Source: Flavobacteriaceae bacterium PS02336 (GTDB taxonomy: Bacteria > Bacteroidota > Bacteroidia > Flavobacteriales > Flavobacteriaceae). From it: a stretch of 64,000 nt of DNA. The stretch lies in the NCBI GenBank assembly GCA_029960065.1, contig JASCOF010000007.1, positions 186,001 through 250,000 of the forward strand. Direction: 5' to 3'. Position numbers and translations under genes: made by a program. Numbering within the stretch: position 1 is the first letter of the stretch; every line of letters begins with the position of its first letter. A model generated the notes under the pieces. That model made no database searches. It worked only from the letters and a program-made list of their open reading frames with translations, and was not told where the DNA came from. Shown in pieces: positions 35,112 to 41,729 of this stretch.

Positions 35112-36017
35112 ATGAACACAATTGCATCTGTATCTGCTTTTCACCGTTTACTTTCTCTTCCAGAGCCTAAACATCCTATGGTGAGTGTAATCAATTTATC
35201 TGAAAGTATTTTTCTGGAAGATGAAATTTGGAAAGGTTTTGTCAATAAATTTTATTGTGTCGCTTTAAAAAGAGATGCTAAAGGAAAAATTAGATATGGT
35301 CAGGGTCATTATGATTATGACAAAGGCGTACTCAGTTTTACTGCACCCAATCAGGTGCAGTATCTTGATCTTCATACTATGGAATGCGGTGCGGGCTATT
35401 TGCTGATCTTTCATGAAGATTTTCTTTTAAAACATCCGCTGGCAGAGAAAATCTTTGATTTTGGCTTTTTCTCTTATGCCGTAAATGAAGCCTTGCATTT
35501 ATCCGAGCAAGAAGAAAAATATCTCATCGAAATCCTAGATCGAATTGATAAAGAATGCCAGCATATCGACCGTCATACTCAGGATATTATCTTATCGCAG
35601 ATTGATTTACTCTTAAATTATTCAAGCCGATTCTACGAAAGACAATTTTTAACTCGAAAAAACAACAGTCATACACTGCTTACAAAATTTGAAAGGTTTA
35701 TCAATGATTATTACAATAACGATACGGTAGAAAAAAGTCTTTTAAGCGTCGGTTTAATTGCCGAAGCTTTGAATCTTTCTCCAAATTATCTCAGTGATTT
35801 CCTTAAAATACATACAGGACGAAACACCAAAGAACATATATACGAAAAGCTCACCAGCAAGGCCAAAGAGAAATTATCGGCTACTTCTTTGTCTGTGAGT
35901 GAAATTGCTTATGATCTTGGTTTTGAACATCCGCAATCTTTCAGCACGTTTTTTAAAAAAAGAACGCATATGGCTCCTCTGGAATTTCGTGAAAAAATTA
36001 AAAATAATAAGAATTAA
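35112..36017 (+). CDS. AraC-family transcriptional regulator
   Basis: 301 aa. The N-terminal cupin-like sensing half (about 1-165) contains FTAPNQVQYLD. The C-terminal double HTH (about 195-298) has SVGLIAEALNLSPNYLSDFLK and LSVSEIAYDLGFEHPQSFSTFFK (pieces of the AraC signature). Follows the aldo/keto reductase gene closely and ends in a hairpin terminator. Ligand unknown. Confidence 0.92.
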   Translation: MNTIASVSAFHRLLSLPEPKHPMVSVINLSESIFLEDEIWKGFVNKFYCVALKRDAKGKIRYGQGHYDYDKGVLSFTAPNQVQYLDLHTMECGAGYLLIFHEDFLLKHPLAEKIFDFGFFSYAVNEALHLSEQEEKYLIEILDRIDKECQHIDRHTQDIILSQIDLLLNYSSRFYERQFLTRKNNSHTLLTKFERFINDYYNNDTVEKSLLSVGLIAEALNLSPNYLSDFLKIHTGRNTKEHIYEKLTSKAKEKLSATSLSVSEIAYDLGFEHPQSFSTFFKKRTHMAPLEFREKIKNNKN

Positions 36018-36060
36018 AATAGCAAAACAGTTCACTAGAAATCAGCGTTTTGCTATTTCT
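36017..36060 (+). terminator. terminator after the AraC gene
   Basis: A 12-bp stem AAATAGCAAAAC/GTTTTGCTATTT (36017-36028 with 36047-36058). Confidence 0.75.
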
Positions 36061-36107
36061 ATTTGTAAATATTCAAGAATAAAATTGGTATAAAGATGAT
36101 TTTTATA

Positions 36108-36129
36108 TAATTTTGTATCAATCATTACA
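36108..36129 (+). promoter_or_regulatory. tetR promoter overlapped by a TetR-type operator
   Basis: The -7 box TAATTTTG spans 36108-36115. The operator-like TGTATCAATCATTACA spans 36114-36129, with TGTA and TACA as inverted ends and the last two bases of the -7 box as its first two. An identical 16-mer lies at 36739-36754 in the same position relative to a -7-like box. Confidence 0.65.
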
Positions 36130-36140
36130 AAATAAAACAA

Positions 36141-36722
36141 ATGAGAGGAAGACCTACTATTTATGAAGATTCTAATATCATAAAAAAAGCACAGCAAGTT
36201 TTTTGGCAGAAAGGTTATAGTGCAACCTCACTAAGTGATTTGCAAAAAGCAACAGGTGCGGGTGCTGGAAGTTTTTACAATACTTTTAAAGGAGGAAAAA
36301 AGGAAGTTTTTCAGAAGGCTGTTCAGGAACGAAGGCTGGCATTTAATGCATTCCAAAATGAATTGACCAAAAGTGAATCTCCATTAGAATTAATCAAAGA
36401 TTTTTTTAGAAGTATTGCAAAAGCAGATCAAAACGAACATTTAAAAGGATGTATAATTGCTAACACGGTTGTAGAAATGACTTTTGTTGATGAAGATCTC
36501 GAGTCCAGTGCGGTTCATATTTTAAAAGAAGTCGAACAAATGTTTACCGAAGTTATCAAAACGGAACAGCTAAAAGGAACTATAAAAACACAAACTTCTC
36601 CCGAAATTCTAGGAAAATACCTCATCACATTTTGGTGCGGACTCAATACTCTACGAAGAATGTATCCCGACGAAAATGTCCTAAAAGATCAAATCGAAAT
36701 GCAATTAGCTGTTATCAGCTAA
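36141..36722 (+). CDS. TetR-family transcriptional regulator
   Basis: 193 aa repressor. The N-terminal HTH (about 10-55) reads IIKKAQQVFWQKGYSATSLSDLQKATG (hallmark FWQKGYSATS) with GSFYNTFKGGKKEVF as recognition helix region. The C-terminal ligand domain has a single Cys (GCIIANT), then a second in WCGLNTL. The next gene, an SDR oxidoreductase 51 bases on, shares an identical operator-like site, so this regulator probably controls itself and that enzyme. Ligand unknown. Confidence 0.92.
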   Translation: MRGRPTIYEDSNIIKKAQQVFWQKGYSATSLSDLQKATGAGAGSFYNTFKGGKKEVFQKAVQERRLAFNAFQNELTKSESPLELIKDFFRSIAKADQNEHLKGCIIANTVVEMTFVDEDLESSAVHILKEVEQMFTEVIKTEQLKGTIKTQTSPEILGKYLITFWCGLNTLRRMYPDENVLKDQIEMQLAVIS

Positions 36723-36732
36723 TTTTTTTGAT

Positions 36733-36754
36733 TATTTATGTATCAATCATTACA
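36733..36754 (+). promoter_or_regulatory. second TetR-type operator, before the SDR gene
   Basis: TATTTATG (36733-36740, one mismatch to TAnnTTTG) is followed by TGTATCAATCATTACA (36739-36754), identical to the site before tetR and with the same two-base overlap. Confidence 0.65.
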
Positions 36755-36773
36755 AAAATAAATAGAATAAAAA

Positions 36774-37565
36774 ATGAATTTACAATTAGAAAATAAAAGA
36801 GCTTTTATCAGCGGTTCAACACAAGGAATTGGTTATGCAATTGCACAGCAATTATTAACTGAAAAGGCAGAAGTAATTATCAATGGCAGAAATGAAGAAA
36901 AAACAAAACTGGCAGTTCAAAAATTACAATCTGAATTTCCTGATGTAAAAATCTCTGGTATTAAAGCCGATTTTGGAAAGAAAGATGAAGTTACCAGCTT
37001 ATTAAACCAATTAAATGATATCGACATATTAATTAATAATGTTGGAATTTTCGATTTAAAAAATTTCGAAGACATCGAAGAAGAAGATTGGTACAAAATA
37101 TTTGAAATTAACGTATTAAGCAGTATTCGCCTTTCAAAAAAACTTTTACCACAGATGCTTACAAAAAAAACGGGACGAATAATTTTTATCAGCAGTGAAT
37201 CCGGAGTCAACATTCCGGGAAACATGATTCATTACGGAATGACGAAAGCGGCAATGACGGCTGTCAGTAATGGTTTATCAAAACTCACACTTGGAACTGA
37301 GGTTACCGTAAATACAATTCTAGGCGGACCAACTTATTCTGATGGTGTAGCGTCAACCATAGAACAAATCGCATCTATGCAAAATATTGAAACCGAACAA
37401 ATGAAGAACATTATTATGCAGCAGACCAATTCGGATTCTTTATTACAACGTTTCATCAATCCGAATGAAATAGCTTCATTAGCCGCTTATTTGTCAAGCC
37501 CATTGTCAATAGCTACCAATGGCGCATCTTTAAGAGCTGATGGAGGTGTTTTAAGAACAATTTAA
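36774..37565 (+). CDS. short-chain dehydrogenase/reductase (SDR)
   Basis: 263 aa classical SDR. The cofactor motif is STQGIGYAIA (TGxxxGxG type) near residue 15, NNVG near 90, and the catalytic YGMTKAAM (YxxxK) near 153 with Ser of ISSESG upstream. Likely target of the adjacent TetR repressor through the shared operator. Substrate is unknown. A bidirectional terminator follows. Confidence 0.92.
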   Translation: MNLQLENKRAFISGSTQGIGYAIAQQLLTEKAEVIINGRNEEKTKLAVQKLQSEFPDVKISGIKADFGKKDEVTSLLNQLNDIDILINNVGIFDLKNFEDIEEEDWYKIFEINVLSSIRLSKKLLPQMLTKKTGRIIFISSESGVNIPGNMIHYGMTKAAMTAVSNGLSKLTLGTEVTVNTILGGPTYSDGVASTIEQIASMQNIETEQMKNIIMQQTNSDSLLQRFINPNEIASLAAYLSSPLSIATNGASLRADGGVLRTI

Positions 37566-37574
37566 TGCTAATTT

Positions 37575-37607
37575 AAAAAGCCAGAAAAATATTTTCTGGC
37601 TTTTTAA
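37575..37607. terminator. bidirectional terminator
   Basis: A 14-bp stem AAAAAGCCAGAAAA/TTTTCTGGCTTTTT between convergent genes. Confidence 0.9.
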
Positions 37608-37629
37608 TTCTAGTAGAACAATTTATCGT

Positions 37630-38634
37630 TTATTTTTTCTCATCGACAAAAACATATAATTTCTGTACTCTGCCATTTTCAATTACAAATAAATCCATTC
37701 CAGAGACTACAGCTGGTTTTGTTTTTGAACCAAACTGCCAATACAAACGCGCTATATTATGATTTGTTTCCAATGATTTAGCACTAAAACTGAAATCAGG
37801 ATTTTTTTGATGAAGTTCAACAATGAATTTGCTGATTTCCTTCTGCCCTATTGTTATGAAATGACGATCTAACATTTCAACATCTGAAGCATAAAATTGA
37901 TTCAACAAAGATGTTCTTTTAGTTTCTTCTTTTTCATTCCAAATTTTAAGATGATTCTCGATTATCTCAGTATTTGTTTTGGCATCGAAATCATTTTCAG
38001 ATGTTTTTTTAACAACCGCATTTTTTGGCGACCACAAAACTTTTTTTGGATTCGTTTTTTCATAACCTTTACCGTTTGGATACGAAACCAATTCCATTTT
38101 AGATTCCCAAGGCGTTTCAAAATAAACCCATGATTCACCTGCGGTATCTCCTGATGGAGTTACAAATGGTTCGCCTAATAGTTTTACTCCTTTACTTTTT
38201 AAATATTTTACTGATTCATTTATATCTGAAGTATAAAAAGCAATATGAGAAGCTCCAATATCATCAGAATTAGGGTGAACTTTACTGCCTTTGTTATCGG
38301 CATAACTAAATACTTCAATACTTGCACCAGTTCCGGCATTTATCATTTTTATGGTTACAGCTCCAGTTGCTGGATTGATATGATTGGCTTCTTTCCAACC
38401 CGCATCAAGTGGTATTGGACCAAGCTGCGTTACGGGTGTAAAACCCAGCACATCATTAAAAAAAGGTATCGCTTGATTTAGATCTGGAACATTAATTCCA
38501 ACATGATCGATTCCTAAAATTCCAGCGTTATTTTGAGCCTCTGTCTTTTCTGAGGCTGAAAAGAAAAAAAACAGATTCAATAAAGCGATTGCTGAAGTTT
38601 GTATTTTTTGATTTGATTTATAATGTGTTTTCAT
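37630..38634 (-). CDS. exported VOC (glyoxalase-like) and SnoaL/NTF2-like fusion protein
   Basis: 334 aa. A signal-like leader (about 1-34, ending TEAQ) is followed by a VOC domain (about 40-185) opening GIDHVGINVPDLNQAIPFF, with metal-site-type His and Glu residues (HVG, HIAFYT, KMELV). A NTF2/SnoaL-like domain (about 220-334) has IIENHLKIWNEKEETKR and ends NGRVQKLYVFVD. This pairing in one exported chain is uncommon. The VOC half could be a dioxygenase, isomerase or antibiotic-binding domain. Separated by 35 bases from the SDR gene upstream on the same strand, so likely cotranscribed. Confidence 0.78.
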   Translation of the reverse strand: MKTHYKSNQKIQTSAIALLNLFFFFSASEKTEAQNNAGILGIDHVGINVPDLNQAIPFFNDVLGFTPVTQLGPIPLDAGWKEANHINPATGAVTIKMINAGTGASIEVFSYADNKGSKVHPNSDDIGASHIAFYTSDINESVKYLKSKGVKLLGEPFVTPSGDTAGESWVYFETPWESKMELVSYPNGKGYEKTNPKKVLWSPKNAVVKKTSENDFDAKTNTEIIENHLKIWNEKEETKRTSLLNQFYASDVEMLDRHFITIGQKEISKFIVELHQKNPDFSFSAKSLETNHNIARLYWQFGSKTKPAVVSGMDLFVIENGRVQKLYVFVDEKK

Positions 38635-38669
38635 GATTTAATGTTTAATGTGTTTTTAGTGAATGAAAA

Positions 38670-39527
38670 TTAATTACTGTAAGCGGCTAACCATTTTGCT
38701 TTAATAGACGCACGTGCTTCTATAAATTCTTTATCGGTTCCTTGTGCGATAGCATCTAGTGGAAAACGAAGCGGTCTTTCTCCTTTTTTCATAGTAACCA
38801 ATTCTAAAATTCCATCGGCAATCGTCTGCGGATTCATATCAAACTGAGCCATTTTACCAAATAATGCAGTTCCCAAAGCATTGAATTTTTCTGTCGCAGC
38901 ATCACCGTATTCTTCTAAAATTTCTTGTTTATCTGCATTGATACCTGCTTTTGAACCGTTGTTCATTTCGGTAGGATAAACGCCTGGCTGAATACTTACG
39001 TTTTCAATTCCGTAATCGGCAAGTTCGTCCTGCAGACCTTCGGTGAAACTTTCTACTACTAATTTTGAAGCGATGTACGGAATCATAAAGGGAAGTGTAT
39101 GTCCGCTAGCTCCTGTTGTAATGTTAATAATAAGTCCGTTTTTCTCTTTTCTCATAGAAGGCAGAACGGCTTGATAAGCACGAAGAACACTGTAAACGTT
39201 TACTTCAAACATCTTGCGCACTTGATCAATTGAATAGCCTTCAAGTAAACCAAAACCGCTTACTGCTGCATTATTAATAAGGACATCAATTTTTCCATAT
39301 TTAATAAGTATTTTTTCAAAAGCTTCTTTTACAGAAACATCATCTGTAATATCAATATCAACTACTTCGATGTTTGAAAGCGCCGAAAGCTCATTTGCCG
39401 CTGCTGCGTTTTTACCTTTTGTATTTCGCATTCCGGCAATTACTGAGTGACCGGCATTTGCCAATGTTATCGCTGTAAGTTTACCAAATCCTGAACTTGT
39501 ACCTGTAATGAAAATTGTTTTTGACAT
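38670..39527 (-). CDS. short-chain dehydrogenase/reductase (SDR)
   Basis: 285 aa classical SDR. Cofactor motif GTSSGFGKLTAI near residue 8, NNAAVSGFG near 86, and catalytic YIASKLVVE (YxxxK) near 151. The C-terminal lid differs from that of the SDR at 36774, so the two are not recent duplicates. Followed by the VOC fusion gene. Its upstream region carries a perfect Fnr-type palindrome, and the next gene upstream encodes a Crp/Fnr-family regulator. Substrate unknown. Confidence 0.9.
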   Translation of the reverse strand: MSKTIFITGTSSGFGKLTAITLANAGHSVIAGMRNTKGKNAAAANELSALSNIEVVDIDITDDVSVKEAFEKILIKYGKIDVLINNAAVSGFGLLEGYSIDQVRKMFEVNVYSVLRAYQAVLPSMRKEKNGLIINITTGASGHTLPFMIPYIASKLVVESFTEGLQDELADYGIENVSIQPGVYPTEMNNGSKAGINADKQEILEEYGDAATEKFNALGTALFGKMAQFDMNPQTIADGILELVTMKKGERPLRFPLDAIAQGTDKEFIEARASIKAKWLAAYSN

Positions 39528-39626
39528 GATTTCTAATTTTTAATGTTATAAATATTTGTTCCTTTTGAACATTACAAAGTTGCGTTGAATGCAAAACCTA
39601 CACATTGATTAGAAATAAGTAAAAAC

Positions 39627-39640
39627 TTGATCTAGATCAA
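39627..39640. promoter_or_regulatory. Crp/Fnr-type palindrome upstream of the SDR gene
   Basis: TTGATCTAGATCAA is a perfect TTGAT-N4-ATCAA site, extended to CTTGATCTAGATCAAG at 39626-39641. It lies 100 bases before the SDR start. A weak -7-like TAGGTTTTG (minus strand, about 39592-39600) is roughly 40 bases downstream of its centre. Confidence 0.6.
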
Positions 39641-39658
39641 GAGTTTTGAAATATGACA

Positions 39659-39682
39659 TAAAAAAAGGAGCTTAAAAGCTCC
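39659..39682 (-). terminator. terminator after the Crp/Fnr-family gene
   Basis: Stem GGAGCTT/AAGCTCC with an A-run on the left, a U-run in the minus-strand transcript. Confidence 0.75.
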
Positions 39683-39686
39683 CTGA

Positions 39687-40265
39687 TTATTTTTTTGCTG
39701 TTTGTTTCCGTATTCGGCTTAACGTTTCTGGTGTCATGCCCAGATAAGAAGCAATCATAGTTTGCGGAATTCGTGAAGCAAATCCAGGATATTTAGTTAT
39801 AAAGTTTAAATACTTTTCTTCTGCTGTAAAACTCAGCGAAGCCTGAATTCGGTTTTGAGCTGCTATAAAACTTTTTTGCAGTATGCTATTTACCATATTA
39901 TTAAAGGCTGAAATTTCATTGCAGAGCATTTCAAAATTCTCATGCGTAAACAATACAAGTTCACTATCTTCAATAGCATCAATATTAAAACGTGACGGTT
40001 GCTGCAACAGCAAGCTTTCCCTATCACCTGTCCACCAATTTTCGATACTGAAACTATTAACGTGTTCACTTCCTTTTTCATCAACAGAATAAGTTCTAAG
40101 ACATCCTTTTGTTATAAAAGCGTCGTACTTCCAAATATCACCTTCCTGAAGCAGATACTGTCGTTTACGTAATTTTTTCACAATCGCAAATGATTGAATA
40201 TAATCTGATTCTGACTGTGTCAGCGTTATTTTATCGTCTAGATATTTTTGGAATATTTCATACAT
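39687..40265 (-). CDS. Crp/Fnr-family transcriptional regulator
   Basis: 192 aa from the ATG at 40265; a longer frame adds 13 hydrophobic residues before the domain and is unlikely. The cyclic-nucleotide-binding-like barrel covers about 15-120 (QYLLQEGDIWKYDAFITKGCLRTY, hallmark LLQEGD). A C-terminal HTH is near 168-188 (QTMIASYLGMTPETLSRIRK). No N-terminal Cys cluster, so not an Fe-S oxygen sensor like E. coli FNR. Lies just upstream of a perfect TTGAT-N4-ATCAA site and the SDR gene. Effector unknown. Confidence 0.88.
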   Translation of the reverse strand: MYEIFQKYLDDKITLTQSESDYIQSFAIVKKLRKRQYLLQEGDIWKYDAFITKGCLRTYSVDEKGSEHVNSFSIENWWTGDRESLLLQQPSRFNIDAIEDSELVLFTHENFEMLCNEISAFNNMVNSILQKSFIAAQNRIQASLSFTAEEKYLNFITKYPGFASRIPQTMIASYLGMTPETLSRIRKQTAKK

Positions 40266-40488
40266 AGACTGTAAAATTATGGAAAAGTTCCAAAAAAAGT
40301 TCAAGCAGGGAAAGCATTTTAAAACTTAAACTTAGAAAATATCAAATTCTAATTTTATTTCTGCCCAAATGAAAATTTGACAACGTATCAAGAAAATCAT
40401 ATAAAATAATTAATGGTAGGAAACAGTACTTTTAAGATAATCTAATTGCAGAATTGGATAACAGTATTCACAATTTAAATTAATTACT

Positions 40489-40776
40489 ATGAGATCCGAA
40501 AATTATTTATCTGAAGAATTTGCAGGCGAAATGAATTCATACGAAGAACAGTTATTGCTAAACTATGATGATTATCTTGAAGGTGATTATACAAACAGGC
40601 TGACAGCTTCTAATCATTACAATCTTGAACTTGGTGAACTGGACGATGAACTCGAATACGATTTCGACTCTGAATATGATGAAAATGACTGGGAAGAAGA
40701 AGATTCTAGCGAGAACCTAGCTGGAGAATATGATGAGAATGAAGAAAAACCTGGAAGTTTTGAAATGATCAGCTAA
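40489..40776 (+). CDS. very acidic small protein
   Basis: 95 aa, no signal peptide. By my count 33 residues are Asp or Glu and only three are Lys/Arg, so it is extremely acidic. Tyr/Asn/Asp words recur in the middle (NYDDYLEGDY, ELEYDFDSEYDENDWEEEDSS). Likely disordered; could bind a basic partner or metal. Twelve bases before the next gene, so cotranscribed with the lipoprotein at 40788. No known family. Confidence 0.6.
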   Translation: MRSENYLSEEFAGEMNSYEEQLLLNYDDYLEGDYTNRLTASNHYNLELGELDDELEYDFDSEYDENDWEEEDSSENLAGEYDENEEKPGSFEMIS

Positions 40777-40787
40777 AAGATAATTTT

Positions 40788-41252
40788 ATGAAAAATTGGT
40801 CTATACTTTTATGCCCTATTTTTTTATTTTCTTGCCAGCAAAAAGACAGTAAAAAAGTATCTACTGAACCTGCATCACCTATTGCAAAAAAAGAAAATAA
40901 ACAGGAAAACAAACAAATAGGCGATACTATTACTATGAATTTTAGAAATGAAGAAAATCTTTTTTCAGCCGAAGGAAGATTAGATTCTGTAAATTCAAAG
41001 GTATATGTCCAATTTAAAAATGAAGATTCTGGTCTGCTAAAAGCCAAAATTCTGCCAGATGCAGGAAAGGGGAATATTCGTTTTAATCAGATTATTTTTC
41101 CTGATAAAACTTCAGACGGACCTTATGGAATGGATTTAGAAACGCCGCTTAAACAAAAAGGAAATTACATTTTGGTAATAGGACATTCGTTAATGGCAGA
41201 TAATCCGTACTATGGAGAATTTAAAGTGCAATTGGAAATTAAAAAAGACTAA
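40788..41252 (+). CDS. lipoprotein of unknown function
   Basis: 154 aa. Leader ends FLFSC (lipobox, Cys16). After a Lys/Ser linker (QQKDSKKVSTEPAS) a beta-rich domain runs from about residue 45 to the end (DTITMNFRNEENLFSAEG, GNYILVIGHSLMADNPYYGEFKVQLEI). This fold resembles small DUF-type secreted beta-sandwiches, but I do not recognise it. Convergent with the REC gene, with only seven bases between stops. Confidence 0.65.
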   Translation: MKNWSILLCPIFLFSCQQKDSKKVSTEPASPIAKKENKQENKQIGDTITMNFRNEENLFSAEGRLDSVNSKVYVQFKNEDSGLLKAKILPDAGKGNIRFNQIIFPDKTSDGPYGMDLETPLKQKGNYILVIGHSLMADNPYYGEFKVQLEIKKD

Positions 41253-41259
41253 AACTTGA

Positions 41260-41727
41260 TTATTGATTATCTGCATTGCAAATAAAAATATGTTTCGAAC
41301 CGCTTTCTTTTAAATTAATCAAAGCATCTCTTAAACCATCACCAAGATTAGAGGTTATTATTTTAAGCAATTGTTTTAAATCATTAAAACTATTTGGCTT
41401 GACCAAATAACAAATGGATCCCAGTTTGGAAGCCATTTCTATATCATTTTTATGAGAAGAAGTCGAAATGAGAATTACTGGTATGTCTTTATAATGAGGC
41501 TCTTTTTTTACGAGTTTAAGACAATCCCAGCCATTCATAACAGGCATATTTAAATCAAGAAAAATCAGCTGTGGTTTTTGGTTGATTTCATTAAGTATTT
41601 TCCATGCTTCATTTCCATTTTCTGCACAGTGGCAGATTATGTTTTCATTTATTTCTTCTAATGCCTCACAAAACATTTCGGTATCATCCGTGTCATCGTC
41701 AGCCAATAAAATTATTTTTTCACTCAT
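41260..41727 (-). CDS. single-domain response regulator (REC)
   Basis: 155 aa receiver domain with no output domain. Acidic pocket ADDD (Asp10-12), phospho-acceptor Asp58 in FLDLN, Thr/Ser of ISTSS near 88-91, Lys110 in VKP. A C-terminal 30-residue extension (ESGSKHIFICNADNQ) contains a Cys. Two bases after the five-PAS kinase gene, so almost certainly its partner. Acts by protein-protein contact, for example in a phosphorelay. Confidence 0.92.
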   Translation of the reverse strand: MSEKIILLADDDTDDTEMFCEALEEINENIICHCAENGNEAWKILNEINQKPQLIFLDLNMPVMNGWDCLKLVKKEPHYKDIPVILISTSSHKNDIEMASKLGSICYLVKPNSFNDLKQLLKIITSNLGDGLRDALINLKESGSKHIFICNADNQ

Positions 41728-41729
41728 AC

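Noticed and set aside
34096..40304. Possible biosynthetic gene cluster in the reductase/regulator block
   Set aside because: There are no core synthase genes, and the enzymes have separate promoters and regulators. It reads as a run of independent redox genes.
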